64,000 nucleotides of DNA from Phocaeicola_A sp963643925 (GCA_963643925.1 CAVINS010000002.1:38759-102758), one strand, 5' to 3'; positions 33,662-43,448 are shown, counted from the first letter of the stretch. Numbers and translations: made by a program. The notes: a model not told the origin generated them from the sequence alone.

Positions 33662-33669
33662 TACCTTTG
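33662..33669 (+). promoter_or_regulatory. -7 promoter element of the FadL-family gene
   Basis: TACCTTTG matches TAnnTTTG and lies 27 bp before the ATG at 33696. Confidence 0.55.
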
Positions 33670-33695
33670 CGGCCGTTTTTTAAAGGTAACACATT

Positions 33696-35036
33696 ATGAG
33701 ATTAACAAACGTTCTAGTCAGTGCTCTGCTGGCTTCCATTTCTGTGTCTCCGGCTATGGCTGGAGGCCTTCTCACAAACACCAACCAACACATCGCTTTC
33801 CTCCGCAACCCCGCTAGGGACGCTTCTTTGGAGATAGATGCTGTGTATTACAATCCGGCAGGACTGGCCTTCATGAAAGATGGTTTTCACCTGTCGCTCA
33901 ACATTCAAAGCGCATATCAGACACGTACCATCCAGTCCACTTTCGGAATGTACAAATATCAAGGGTATGACAATGCGACCAAGACGTATGAGGGCAAGGC
34001 TTCTGCACCTATCCTCCCTTCCATCCAAGCTGCGTATAAGAAGGACAACTGGACCATCTCCGGAGGGCTGGCTTTCGTTGGCGGTGGCGGTAAGGCCAGC
34101 TTCGATAATGGCTTGGCATCGTTCGACTCACAGGTGATGGCACTTATCTTCAGTAAAGCTTCGCTGACTCCCGACAAATATACCATCAACACCTCCATGG
34201 TGGGTAAGTCGTACATCTACGGCGCTCAGTTGGGTGCCACTTATCGCATCAATGCGCACTGGGCTGCCTATGCCGGTTTCCGCATGAACTATGTATTCGA
34301 CTCTTACTCTGGCTATCTCTATGCTGACATGCCGAACGGTACGAACACTCCCACCAGTCTGGCTTCACTAGAGCTCGACTGCGACCAGACCGGTTGGGGC
34401 GTGACGCCTATCATCGGTGTGGACTATCACAACAACCGCCTGAATATCGGTGCGAAGATGGAGTTCAACACCAGTCTGAACGTGGAGAACAAGACCAACA
34501 AGTGCTCCGAGTCGCTGAAGGCATCGTATGGCGACGGAGTGAACACCCCGCATGACATCCCCGCCCTGTTCACTATCGGTGCGCAGTACGAGGTGCTGAA
34601 CAACCTGCGTGTGTCGGTGGGTGCGCACTATTATTTCGACAAGGATGCCGACATGGCCAAGGTGAAAGACCCCGATACGGGCGAGTCTGTAGGCCGTCAG
34701 AAGTTCCTCAGCCATGGTACGATGGAGTTGCTCGGTGGTGTGGAGTACGACATCAACGAGAATGTGCAGGTGAGTGCCGGCATTCAGAAGACCAACTACG
34801 GCGTGACCTCGAAGTATATGAGCGACCTCAACTTCGTGACCAATTCTTACTCGGTAGGTTTCGGCGCTGGCATCAACCTCTCGGAGGATATGAAGCTGAA
34901 CATCGCCTACTTCTGGACTACATATACGGACTTCACGAAAGAGAGTGACAACTACAACAGCACGACGCTGCCGGGTACCGACGTTTTCTCCCGTACGAAC
35001 AAGGTGTTTGGTGTGGGACTGAACTACCGGTTCTGA
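33696..35036 (+). CDS. FadL/OmpP1-family outer-membrane transporter
   Basis: A 446-residue outer-membrane beta-barrel of the FadL/OmpP1/TodX family, which takes up long-chain fatty acids or other hydrophobic compounds. Seen: signal peptide (cleavage near AMAGG), the family's N-terminal plug region (NTNQHIAFLRNPARDASLEI, then VYYNPAGLAF with the conserved NPA), alternating amphipathic strands, and a C-terminal Phe (GLNYRF) as expected for barrel assembly. It is monocistronic with its own promoter and a strong terminator. Substrate cannot be read from sequence. Confidence 0.88.
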   Translation: MRLTNVLVSALLASISVSPAMAGGLLTNTNQHIAFLRNPARDASLEIDAVYYNPAGLAFMKDGFHLSLNIQSAYQTRTIQSTFGMYKYQGYDNATKTYEGKASAPILPSIQAAYKKDNWTISGGLAFVGGGGKASFDNGLASFDSQVMALIFSKASLTPDKYTINTSMVGKSYIYGAQLGATYRINAHWAAYAGFRMNYVFDSYSGYLYADMPNGTNTPTSLASLELDCDQTGWGVTPIIGVDYHNNRLNIGAKMEFNTSLNVENKTNKCSESLKASYGDGVNTPHDIPALFTIGAQYEVLNNLRVSVGAHYYFDKDADMAKVKDPDTGESVGRQKFLSHGTMELLGGVEYDINENVQVSAGIQKTNYGVTSKYMSDLNFVTNSYSVGFGAGINLSEDMKLNIAYFWTTYTDFTKESDNYNSTTLPGTDVFSRTNKVFGVGLNYRF

Positions 35037-35044
35037 TTTCTCCT

Positions 35045-35107
35045 ATACATATATATAATAAGGTAGGCTTGCCACGGCGACAAGCCTACCTTATTATATA
35101 TATGTAT
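35045..35107. terminator. Very long bidirectional hairpin terminator
   Basis: A perfect 27-bp stem (left arm 35045-35071, right arm 35081-35107) with a 9-nt loop between converging genes. The GC-rich loop end (GGTAGGCTTG) and AT-rich base (ATACATATATAT) let it act in both directions. Confidence 0.85.
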
Positions 35108-35124
35108 GTCGTTTCCTTCTGGAC

Positions 35125-35577
35125 TTACTCCTCGAGCAACTTCTCCAGAAAGTCGTCCAGCTCTTTGTCGAGTCCCTTCAACAGCTCATCGTCGAGCATC
35201 ATGGTGTTGTCGTCCATCAGCAGCAGGTCGGCTATGGTCTCCCTCTCGTCGTCCACCAACACGAAGGAGTAGGGCTTCAGGATGGATACCTTGTCCAGCG
35301 CCCCGCTGTCGCGCATGTCCAACAGCTTGTCGCGCAGCAACGGCTCCACCTCGGCATAGAATGCGTCCTCGGTGTATTGGTTCTCTGCCCACTCCTCTAT
35401 CACCGCACGTGCCAACTCTTCGTCGTCATCGTTGTAGATGGTCAATTCGCCGGAGTCGCATCGTGGCTGAATGTGAATATCGGTGACGACAGACTGTTCG
35501 CTTCCTTTGGTGAAGGCCTTCAATGCGGTCTGTAAGGTCTGCTCGATGAGCAGTTGAGATTGTGAACTGAGTTCCAT
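35125..35577 (-). CDS. Acidic protein of unknown function
   Basis: A 150-residue, strongly acidic cytoplasmic protein with no signal peptide (starts MELSSQSQLLIEQTLQTAL). The C-terminal third is an Asp/Glu/Leu-rich amphipathic helix (LDDELLKGLDKELDDFLEKL). I do not recognise the family. A TACCTTTG -7 element lies upstream. The amphipathic acidic helix suggests protein binding, which is inference. Confidence 0.8.
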   Translation of the reverse strand: MELSSQSQLLIEQTLQTALKAFTKGSEQSVVTDIHIQPRCDSGELTIYNDDDEELARAVIEEWAENQYTEDAFYAEVEPLLRDKLLDMRDSGALDKVSILKPYSFVLVDDERETIADLLLMDDNTMMLDDELLKGLDKELDDFLEKLLEE

Positions 35578-35617
35578 AAGGTATCGTGTATAAATTGTTT
35601 CGCTTGTTAACGCACCT

Positions 35618-35625
35618 CAAAGGTA
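35618..35625 (-). promoter_or_regulatory. -7 promoter element of the acidic-protein gene
   Basis: On the minus strand TACCTTTG, 41 bp before the ATG at 35577. Confidence 0.5.
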
Positions 35626-35800
35626 CAAATAAAATGGAACGTGCACTGCATTCCGACAATAAATTCTTCACAAATCGGTAGATTCCTCGTGTTTGGGTGG
35701 ATATTCGCCCGCTTACAGTCAACTATCCGTTGTCGGTTTTGGATGCGAAATGTTTTGCCAGCAATGTTGTCCGTCTGCAGTCTATTCCTTCGGCTGCTGT

Positions 35801-36802
35801 TCATCTGCCTGTCCCCTCTTCCTGGAACCGGCTCATCTGAAGGTTGAGCTTATGCAGGCGCATCGCCTTGTTCTCCAGTTGTCCGTTGTAGTAGAAGGTG
35901 GTGATGGTCTTGTCCTCCTGGTTGTTCTTGGCCTTTGCCAGGTCGTTGGCCTCTTTGGCAAACTTCAGCGCCTCGTCGATGTTGTCGTTCATCTCGTAGT
36001 AGACCGCCAGGTTGAAGGCTGTCCAAATCTTTTTTCGTGAGTTGGGCTTTGCGGCGTCGTACTGCCGTTTCCACAGTGTGTAGGCCTCGTCCCAACGCTG
36101 TTCGTTCACCAGTACTGCGGCATCGCGCAGGTCCACATTGCCACCTGCATAGAATATGCGGCTCTCCAGTTTCCATTGGGGAACGAAGTATCTCACGGCT
36201 CGCGAAGCTACCTCCGATGCCATGTCGTTCACCATCTTCTCCTCGGTCAGTCCGGCCACGATGGGCCAGTAGAGGGTGTCCCGGATGCCGACGCTGAGGG
36301 GATCCTTGCGGGTGGGGATGTAGACGCTCAGCATCGACGATACCTCTCCCCCTACGGAGGGGAACAGGCCCGCCTCCTCGAAGTAGCGGGTGTCCTCCCA
36401 AGTCTTCACGCAGAGTCCGTCCACGGTGATGAGCATGTCCACCTGCAGGTCGGCGAGCATTTGCTGCACGTTCTCCTGGGTCAGTCGTGCCTCGACGGTC
36501 TGGTTGGTGCCGCTGCGCAACGACGAGTCGCAGAGGATGATGTCCTCGAAGTATTCGCCGTCGGCCAACTGCTCCGCCAGATTATTGGCAAGCCACTTGC
36601 CGTTGCCCTCGATGATGCCTGCCGTGATGTGCTCCTTCAGCAGTGTGTCCTGGAACACCGTGTTATCGACGATGCCCACCGACTTTATTTCGGGCGGGAA
36701 ACTCAGCTCGGACGGGTAGAGCGATTCCATGCTGACGTATCCCATAGTGGTGCAAGAGGCCATCCCCATGCAGACGAGTAGTATGATGAAGGTTTGTTTC
36801 AT
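35801..36802 (-). CDS. DUF6340-like lipoprotein with TPR-like tail
   Basis: A 333-residue predicted lipoprotein (leader ends MASCTTMGY, Cys17). The middle holds a domain seen in Bacteroides lipoproteins of the DUF6340 group (ELSFPPEIKSVGIVDNT, VDMLITVDGLCV, DPLSVGIRDTLYWPIVAG). The last 100 residues are helical with TPR-like spacing (WDEAYTLWKRQYDAA, FNLAVYYEMNDNIDEALKFA). Function unknown; probably periplasmic or outer-membrane-attached. A TATTTTTG -7 element at 36830-36837 (minus strand) lies upstream. Confidence 0.75.
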   Translation of the reverse strand: MKQTFIILLVCMGMASCTTMGYVSMESLYPSELSFPPEIKSVGIVDNTVFQDTLLKEHITAGIIEGNGKWLANNLAEQLADGEYFEDIILCDSSLRSGTNQTVEARLTQENVQQMLADLQVDMLITVDGLCVKTWEDTRYFEEAGLFPSVGGEVSSMLSVYIPTRKDPLSVGIRDTLYWPIVAGLTEEKMVNDMASEVASRAVRYFVPQWKLESRIFYAGGNVDLRDAAVLVNEQRWDEAYTLWKRQYDAAKPNSRKKIWTAFNLAVYYEMNDNIDEALKFAKEANDLAKAKNNQEDKTITTFYYNGQLENKAMRLHKLNLQMSRFQEEGTGR

Positions 36803-37150
36803 ATTTCCAACGATGATTGTAGTTCTTTACAAAAATAGTCTGATTTCTCTTCACCCGGAGTGTTGTCGCGGTCTTATTAACTACGTTTAACCGAATGGCA
36901 TAGGTTGGTGAGGGTAAACGGGTTCCGTATGTTCAGCGGACGCTGGTTACTCCTATAGGGTGCGGCCTTGTGGCGGTGGTTCTGGACGGGTTGTGCTTGA
37001 CCAGCGGCCTCTTGCTGAATGATGCTGGCCCATCGGCCTCATGCCCGGCTCTATAAGCAAGCGGACCGCTTTAGTCCTGTGGGGGATACTAAAGCGGTCC
37101 GTTATCTGTTTCACTGCCAGCTCCTGTCGGCGTAGGGTCGGGCGGGTCGG
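36803..37150. other. 348-bp intergenic region between DUF6340 gene and secA
   Basis: It holds the DUF6340 promoter element (36830-36837) at one end and the secA terminator (37062-37101) at the other. In between I see no gene, repeat or RNA. Confidence 0.6.
37062..37101 (-). terminator. Terminator of secA
   Basis: Perfect 14-bp arms CGGACCGCTTTAGT and ACTAAAGCGGTCCG with a 12-nt loop, downstream of the leftward secA stop. No strong T-run. Confidence 0.7.
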
Positions 37151-40100
37151 TTAGAGTCCGCGTCCGTGGCAGTTCTTGTACTTCTTGCCACTACCGCAAG
37201 GGCAGGGGTCGTTGCGGCCTACGGTTTTCTCCGCCCGCATGGGCTCACGCTTCACTTCGCGTGTGTCTCTGGTTGCGGCAGCCTCCTGGTTGGGGTCGCT
37301 CAGGTCTTGCTTGCTCTCGTGGTACTGCTGACGTGGAGCGGGGGCTTCGGGAGCGGCTTCACGCACCTGCTCGGGCTCCTGCACAGGTATTTGTCCGCGC
37401 ATGAGCACGGCCACCGTCTCGTTGTTAATCTTGTCCACCATATTGTCGAACAGGGTGACCGACTCTAGCTTGAATATCAACAGCGGGTCCTTCTGCTCGT
37501 AGCTGGCGTTTTGCACAGAGTGCTTCAGCTCGTCCAGCTCGCGCAGATTCTCCTTCCATGCCTCGTCGATGGTATGGAGCAGGATGGCCTTCTCGAACGA
37601 CTTGACGATCTCCTTGCCCTCGCTCTCGTAGGAGGCCTTCAGGTTGCACGGGATGTTGTACATGCGCTTGCCGTCGGTGATGGGCACGAGGATGTTCTCG
37701 TACATCTGTCCGTGGGTCTCGTACACCTGCTTGATGACGGGCATGGCAATCTGTGCCATGCGGTCCATCTTGCGCTTGAAGTTGGTCATAGCCTCGTCGA
37801 ACGTGCGGTCCACGAGGGTATCTTGTTTTACCTGGTGGAACTCCTCCTCGGTGAACGGAGCCTCCATGGCCAAGGTTTTCAGGATATCCATCTTGGCACC
37901 CTCGTAGTCGTTGTTGACGATGGCGTTGTTGCAGCGCTCCCATATCATGTTCACGATGTCCATGCCGATGCGCTCACCCATCAGGGCGTGGCGGCGTTTG
38001 GTGTAGATGACCGTACGTTGCTTGTTCATCACGTCGTCGTACTCCAGCAAACGCTTACGGATGCCGAAGTTGTTTTCTTCTACCTTCTTCTGGGCGCGCT
38101 CGATGCTCTTGGAGATCATGGAGTGCTCTATCATCTCGCCTTCCTTGAAGCCCAGTTTGTCCATCACGCCGGCTATGCGGTCGGACGAGAACAGACGCAT
38201 CAGGTCATCCTCCAGGGATACGAAGAACACGGAAGAACCCGGGTCGCCCTGACGACCGGAACGTCCACGCAGCTGACGGTCCACACGACGCGACTCGTGG
38301 CGCTCGGTGCCGATAATGGCAAGACCACCCGCGGCCTTCACCTCGGGGCTCAGCTTGATGTCGGTACCACGACCTGCCATGTTGGTGGCTATGGTCACCG
38401 TACCCGTCAGACCGGCTCTGGCCACGATGGAAGCCTCCTGCTGGTGCAACTTGGCATTCAATACGTTGTGTTCTATCTTGCGCATGGTCAGCATCTTGCT
38501 CAGCATCTCGGAGATCTCCACCGAAGTGGTACCTACCAACACTGGGCGGCCCTGCTTCACCAGACTCTCTATCTCTTCGATGACGGCTTTGTACTTCTCG
38601 CGCTTGGTCTTGTAGACGCGGTCGTTCATGTCGATACGTGCGATGGGGCGGTTGGTCGGTATCACCACTACATCCAGTTTGTAGATGTCCCAGAACTCGC
38701 CTGCCTCCGTCTCTGCCGTACCGGTCATACCGGCCAGCTTGTGGTACATACGGAAGTAGTTCTGCAAGGTGATGGTGGCGAAGGTCTGTGTGGCAGCCTC
38801 CACCTTCACGCGCTCCTTGGCCTCGATGGCCTGGTGCAGACCATCGGAGTAGCGGCGGCCTTCCATGATACGGCCGGTCTGCTCGTCCACAATCTTCACC
38901 TGTCCGTCGATGACCACATATTCGTCGTCCTTCTCGAACATCGTGTAGGCCTTCAGCAGCTGGTTGATGGTGTGTACACGCTCCGACTTGATGGCGTAGT
39001 TGGTGAGCAACTCGTCCTTCTTTGCCAGCTTCTCTTCGTCGGTTAGCCCGGTCTGGTTCTCCAGGTCGGAGAGCTGTGCGGTGATGTCCGGCAACACGAA
39101 GAAGGTGGGGTCGCTGGAGTTGCCCGAGATGAGGTCTACACCCTTGTCGGTCATGTCCACGCTGTTGAGCTTCTCGTCGATGACAAAGTAGAGGGGCTCC
39201 ACGGCTTCGGGCATGCGCTTGTTGTTCTGCTCCATATAGATTTCCTCGGTCTTGAGCATGCCGGCCTTGATGCCCGGTTCGCTGAGGAACTTGATAAGCG
39301 GTTTGTTCTTAGGCAACGCCTTGTGGCTGCGGAACAGGGCTAGGAAACCTTGCTCCTGCGTTTCTTTGTCGTCCGAGGCAATCATCTTGCGGGCATCGGC
39401 CAGCAGCTGTGTAGCCAGCTTCTTCTGTGCCTCCACCAGTCGCTCCACCAGCGGACGGAGCTCCTCGAACAGTTGGTCGTCGCCCTTGGGCACGGGACCG
39501 GAGATAATCAACGGTGTACGGGCATCGTCAATCAACACTGAGTCCACCTCATCCACGATGGCGTAGTTGTGTTGGCGCTGCACGAGGTCGCGCGGACTGC
39601 CTGCCATATTGTCGCGCAGGTAGTCGAAGCCGAACTCATTGTTCGTACCGAAGGTGATGTCCGCCATGTAGGCTCTGCGGCGGGCGTCGGAGTTGGGCTG
39701 GTGCTTGTCGATGCAGTCCACGCTCAGTCCGTGGAACTCATAGAGCGGACCCATCCACTCGGAGTCACGCTTGGACAGGTAGTCGTTGACGGTCACCACG
39801 TGCACGCCGTTGCCTGTCAAGGCATTCAAGAATACCGGCAGGGTGGCCACCAGGGTCTTGCCTTCACCGGTTGCCATCTCGGCGATTTTGCCTTTGTGGA
39901 GCACCACGCCACCGAACAACTGAACGTCGTAGTGGACCATGTTCCACTTCATGTCGTTGCCGCCCGCCATCCAATGGTTGGCGTAGATGGCCTTGTCGTC
40001 CTCGATGCGTACGAAATCCTTCGTAGCAGCCAACTGGCGGTCGAAGTCGGTGGCTGTCACCACCAGCTCGTCGTTCTCGGAGAAACGGCGTGCCGTATCC

Positions 40101-40444
40101 TTGACGATGGAGAATGCCACGGGCAACACATCGTCCAGAGCCTTCTCATAGGTCTCGAGTACCTCTTTCTCCAACTTGTCTATCTTGGCGAACAGTTCCT
40201 CGCGATCCTCAAGCTCCGTGGCTTCCACGGTAGCTTTCAGCTCGGCTATCTTGGCGTTCTGCTCCTTGGCAGCGTCCTTGATGTACTGTTTCAACTCCTG
40301 CGTCTTGGCACGCAGCTCGTCGTTGCTCAACTTCTCGATACTGGGATAAGTCGCTTTGATCTTCTCTACCCATGGCTGAATCTCCTTCATGTCGCGGGTG
40401 GACTTATTGCCGAATATCTTACTCAAAAATTCATTAAATCCCAT
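37151..40444 (-). CDS. secA: Preprotein translocase ATPase SecA
   Basis: A 1097-residue SecA, the cytoplasmic motor that drives secretory proteins through SecYEG. Seen: Walker A ATGEGKTLVATLP, DEVDSVLIDDARTPLI (DEAD-like box), MAGRGTDIKLSPEV, GRSGRQGDPGSS, and the C-terminal zinc motif DPCPCGSGKKYKNCHGRG. It is about 200 residues longer than E. coli SecA; the extra length lies in insertions in the N-terminal ATPase and preprotein cross-linking regions, as is usual in Bacteroidetes. A TAACTTTG -7 element lies 47 bp upstream. Confidence 0.98.
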   Translation of the reverse strand: MGFNEFLSKIFGNKSTRDMKEIQPWVEKIKATYPSIEKLSNDELRAKTQELKQYIKDAAKEQNAKIAELKATVEATELEDREELFAKIDKLEKEVLETYEKALDDVLPVAFSIVKDTARRFSENDELVVTATDFDRQLAATKDFVRIEDDKAIYANHWMAGGNDMKWNMVHYDVQLFGGVVLHKGKIAEMATGEGKTLVATLPVFLNALTGNGVHVVTVNDYLSKRDSEWMGPLYEFHGLSVDCIDKHQPNSDARRRAYMADITFGTNNEFGFDYLRDNMAGSPRDLVQRQHNYAIVDEVDSVLIDDARTPLIISGPVPKGDDQLFEELRPLVERLVEAQKKLATQLLADARKMIASDDKETQEQGFLALFRSHKALPKNKPLIKFLSEPGIKAGMLKTEEIYMEQNNKRMPEAVEPLYFVIDEKLNSVDMTDKGVDLISGNSSDPTFFVLPDITAQLSDLENQTGLTDEEKLAKKDELLTNYAIKSERVHTINQLLKAYTMFEKDDEYVVIDGQVKIVDEQTGRIMEGRRYSDGLHQAIEAKERVKVEAATQTFATITLQNYFRMYHKLAGMTGTAETEAGEFWDIYKLDVVVIPTNRPIARIDMNDRVYKTKREKYKAVIEEIESLVKQGRPVLVGTTSVEISEMLSKMLTMRKIEHNVLNAKLHQQEASIVARAGLTGTVTIATNMAGRGTDIKLSPEVKAAGGLAIIGTERHESRRVDRQLRGRSGRQGDPGSSVFFVSLEDDLMRLFSSDRIAGVMDKLGFKEGEMIEHSMISKSIERAQKKVEENNFGIRKRLLEYDDVMNKQRTVIYTKRRHALMGERIGMDIVNMIWERCNNAIVNNDYEGAKMDILKTLAMEAPFTEEEFHQVKQDTLVDRTFDEAMTNFKRKMDRMAQIAMPVIKQVYETHGQMYENILVPITDGKRMYNIPCNLKASYESEGKEIVKSFEKAILLHTIDEAWKENLRELDELKHSVQNASYEQKDPLLIFKLESVTLFDNMVDKINNETVAVLMRGQIPVQEPEQVREAAPEAPAPRQQYHESKQDLSDPNQEAAATRDTREVKREPMRAEKTVGRNDPCPCGSGKKYKNCHGRGL

Positions 40445-40490
40445 ATATGTTTTGTTTTTATTATCTTGTTAGATGCGTTCGTTGAAGGGG

Positions 40491-40498
40491 CAAAGTTA
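40491..40498 (-). promoter_or_regulatory. -7 promoter element of secA
   Basis: On the minus strand TAACTTTG, 47 bp before the secA ATG. Confidence 0.55.
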
Positions 40499-40545
40499 CA
40501 TAAAAGCCTGATTTATCAATGCTTTACTGCCCTCTTTTTTCTGTT

Positions 40546-42135
40546 TCACTGCCGGATGTCGGTCAGTGGGGCGGCTGCGCAGGCATTGGGAGCCCGTATG
40601 CGCATGAAGTGCGCCAGTGTGGGAGCCAGGCGGTCTACCGTGGTGGCCGTGTGGATAATCTCCGGTTTGGTATTGAAGCCCCAGAAGATGAGGGGAAATT
40701 CCATGTACGAGTCGCGCGCCACGTTGAAGGGGTGTTCCTTCATCTGGTCGTCGTTCATCAGTTTCCACCCCGGGGTGATGGTCAGGATGATGTCGCCCGA
40801 ACTCTTGGCGTTGAAGGCGTTGCGCATGCGTTGTGCCTCCAGGGTGTAGGCGTTGAGTTGCAGGCTCTGTGCGGTGTAGACCGACTTCACGCCGCTGAAC
40901 TGTGCCAAAAACTCTGCCGACCTGACGATGACCTCTGCCAGGTTGAGCTGTCTCTGCTCTATCAGCTTGTGGTCGAAGTAGATTTGCAGTCCGTTGTAGG
41001 CCTCCACGTACTGACCCTGTCCGTAGGTCGCCATGAGGAACATGTTGAGTAGGGCTGAGCAGCGGTTCATGTGGAATTCGCCCGTTGGGATGCGGTACTC
41101 CTTCAGATAGTCGGTGTGTGCCGGGTCGGTGTAGCCCGTGGAGGTGACGAACACCAGCATGTTGTTGATGCCTACACGCTTTTCCGCCTCGGCTATTAGC
41201 TCTTCGATGTCGTGGTCCAGGCGGACGTAAGTGTCTTGTATCTCAATCGGATATTCTGAGTCGGATTTGTGTTCGAAGTTGCCTGCGTAGTAGGTGACGG
41301 CCAGAAAGTCCGTCACATTGTCCAGCCCGATGGCGCTGCCGTGCAGGCAGGCTTTGGCCAGACGGTTCACCTCCTCGTTCACCAGACCGCTCGTCTTGAA
41401 CTGGCGGTAGCGGGTGGCCGTGTCGGTGAAGGTGTGCTTGAAGCCTTGTGAGGTCAGCGGCGAATAGCTGGTGTAGACCAACGGCGGCTGCAGGGTCTCC
41501 CATGTGATGGAGGTGATGCGGGTGTCGAGGGCTTGATGGTCGTTGTAGCGGCTGGCCCAGTCGGGGTACGAAGGGTAGAAGGTAGAGCCTGACCATTTGC
41601 CCGTCTCGTCGTTCAGCCAGAAGGCCCCGTCGGCTGCATGACCGGCCGAGAATACGGCAGCGTCGCGGAAGGGTGCGATGGCGTAGACCAGTGCCTTGCC
41701 TCCGGTGCTCACCTTCAGCTCGTCGCAGATGGTGGACACCAGCAACTTGCTGGGGGAGGTGCACTCCGAGGTGTAGATACCCATATAATCCTTGTCGTCC
41801 ACGCTCTGCACCACCTGCAGGGTGTTGCGGTCCATCCACCGGTCGGCTATGATGCCGTGGTTGTAGGGGGTGGTGCCGCTGTAGAGCGAGGCGAGTGCCG
41901 AGGAGCGGTCTGTCACGGCATAGTCGTAAGTCGCGTTGCAATAGACCCGCCCCTCCTTCAGCAGTCGCTTGAATCCCTTCTCGCCGTAGAGCGCCGAGAA
42001 AGCCTCCATGTAGTCGGAGCGTAGCTGGTCTATCGTGATGCCTATCACCAACTTGGGCGACAACGCGACCTCCTGCGCTTGTAGGTTGGCGATGGCCAGC
42101 GCTGTGAGCAGCGAGGTCAGGATACGTCCTTTCAT
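40546..42135 (-). CDS. PafA-like alkaline phosphatase homologue, degenerate metal site
   Basis: A 529-residue exported protein of the alkaline-phosphatase superfamily, PafA-like branch. The start at 42135 is preferred over 42153: it forms an ATGA overlap with the preceding stop and begins the signal peptide (MKGRILTSLLTALAIANLQA). Kept: Asp36 in GITIDQLRSDYM, a nucleophile-position Ser79 in RSSALASLYSGTTPYNHGI, and His289. Lost by comparison with PafA: the Asp of the DYxGH motif (here AGNFEH) and the Asp-His of TADHG (here TSTGY, 332-335), with no obvious replacement for the last metal His (GWKLMND). It may be a pseudoenzyme or bind differently. It is coupled to the DUF4105/Lnb-family gene. 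Confidence 0.75.
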   Translation of the reverse strand: MKGRILTSLLTALAIANLQAQEVALSPKLVIGITIDQLRSDYMEAFSALYGEKGFKRLLKEGRVYCNATYDYAVTDRSSALASLYSGTTPYNHGIIADRWMDRNTLQVVQSVDDKDYMGIYTSECTSPSKLLVSTICDELKVSTGGKALVYAIAPFRDAAVFSAGHAADGAFWLNDETGKWSGSTFYPSYPDWASRYNDHQALDTRITSITWETLQPPLVYTSYSPLTSQGFKHTFTDTATRYRQFKTSGLVNEEVNRLAKACLHGSAIGLDNVTDFLAVTYYAGNFEHKSDSEYPIEIQDTYVRLDHDIEELIAEAEKRVGINNMLVFVTSTGYTDPAHTDYLKEYRIPTGEFHMNRCSALLNMFLMATYGQGQYVEAYNGLQIYFDHKLIEQRQLNLAEVIVRSAEFLAQFSGVKSVYTAQSLQLNAYTLEAQRMRNAFNAKSSGDIILTITPGWKLMNDDQMKEHPFNVARDSYMEFPLIFWGFNTKPEIIHTATTVDRLAPTLAHFMRIRAPNACAAAPLTDIRQ

Positions 42136-43340
42136 TGATGTGGCTTTTTGCATATTATATAGGTAAGTGACCTGATTAGTAAAATCGTGGCCAAAGGTAA
42201 TACTACTAAATTAAACTCTTGCGGAATTATGCACCAAAACGCAATAAATAGTGTTAAAACAGTTGCGTTCACCCAGTGATAGTAGTCCACCTTCCGCTTG
42301 CAGGCCCTGTAGATGAGCCATGGCAGATACACCAATGGCAGAGGATTGAAGATGATGACCAGGTAGTTGGTGTCCACCGTGGGGTGGATACTGAAGAAGA
42401 ACAGGAACGCCACGATGCAGCCAGCTATTCCTTGACCCGCAAAGAGCAGGGCGCTCACGCCCCACAGGTAGCGTTTGTGCTTCAGCTCCCATGCGCAGCA
42501 CAGGACTACAGCGATGAGCAGCGCGAGGGCGAGTGTCATGGGGGCGGGTAGGGAATCCTGCTCCGGTGCTGTCTTGGCGGGGCTCACCACCAGCTGACGG
42601 CTTTTCACCAGCGGGCGTCGGGTGCCGTCGGGGTTCACTATCTGTGCGCTGTCCATGGCCTCCACCAGCACGAAGGGTGCGAACATCTGCTCGCGGTAGC
42701 TGATGCTGTCGTCCGCTGTCTTGCCCAGGCAGAAGTCTATGCCCAGCTCGGCCCAGTCGTGCCCAGGGGTGTAGCGGTGTATAATCTTCCGGTACGAGAC
42801 GTTGTCGTGCTTCTCCGGATAGACCACCTTTCCCTCGATGCTCTCTTCTATCTTGTCGCGGGCCCGTGTGGTGCAGTTGTCGTAGAAGTAGTTGTATCGG
42901 TACACCCGGTTCTCCGACCGGTAGTTCTCCTCCAACAAGGCCAGCAGACGCAGCTTCTCGGCGTAGGTGAGGTTCAGCTCTTGTTCCACCACGTACGAGC
43001 CTCGCGCGGCGTACGATTCCTTGAAGTATTCGAATGGGGAGGCTCCCAGCTCATAGTCCGTCTCGCCCTTGATGAAGCGCATCACGAAGTTGGGCGCACT
43101 GAAGCTGAACAGCCCATAGTTGAAGGCGAAGTCCAGTCCGCGGCTCACGTTGTGGAAACGGATGGCCGAGTGGCCGAACAGGGCGTAAATCTCTGGTCCG
43201 GGCGAACAGGTGAGCAGACTGAACCGGATGGAATCCCGTTGGGGCTCAGCAATCTCTATAGAGACTTCTGCCGCCGAGGTCTGCGCCCAAGCGGTGATGC
43301 ACAACAGCATCGACAGAAGTATCGTTTTCATCTCTTTCAT
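42132..43340 (-). CDS. DUF4105/Lnb-family periplasmic-membrane protein
   Basis: A 402-residue protein with signal peptide (cleavage near TSAAE), an N-terminal periplasmic domain of the DUF4105 type, and about five C-terminal membrane helices. Conserved elements: YALFGHSAIRFHN (His57) and YNYFYDNCTTRARD (Cys156), which suggest a Cys-His active site. The domain has been linked to lipoprotein N-acylation in Bacteroides (Lnb); I recall this from the literature and cannot test orthology here. The gene ends in an ATGA overlap with the phosphatase-like gene and has a full -33/-7 promoter. Confidence 0.75.
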   Translation of the reverse strand: MKEMKTILLSMLLCITAWAQTSAAEVSIEIAEPQRDSIRFSLLTCSPGPEIYALFGHSAIRFHNVSRGLDFAFNYGLFSFSAPNFVMRFIKGETDYELGASPFEYFKESYAARGSYVVEQELNLTYAEKLRLLALLEENYRSENRVYRYNYFYDNCTTRARDKIEESIEGKVVYPEKHDNVSYRKIIHRYTPGHDWAELGIDFCLGKTADDSISYREQMFAPFVLVEAMDSAQIVNPDGTRRPLVKSRQLVVSPAKTAPEQDSLPAPMTLALALLIAVVLCCAWELKHKRYLWGVSALLFAGQGIAGCIVAFLFFFSIHPTVDTNYLVIIFNPLPLVYLPWLIYRACKRKVDYYHWVNATVLTLFIAFWCIIPQEFNLVVLPLATILLIRSLTYIICKKPHQ

Positions 43341-43365
43341 TAGTAATGTTCCGGCAAAATGCGTG

Positions 43366-43397
43366 CAAAGTTAACCATTTGCCCGCAGATAATCAAA
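43366..43397 (-). promoter_or_regulatory. Full -33/-7 promoter of the DUF4105 gene
   Basis: On the minus strand TTTG (43397-43394), a 20-bp spacer, then TAACTTTG (43373-43366), 26 bp before the ATG at 43340. Confidence 0.75.
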
Positions 43398-43448
43398 ATT
43401 GCCCGTTGTTTTTGTTGAACGACAGTAGCCTTCGCATGCAGGAAATGC

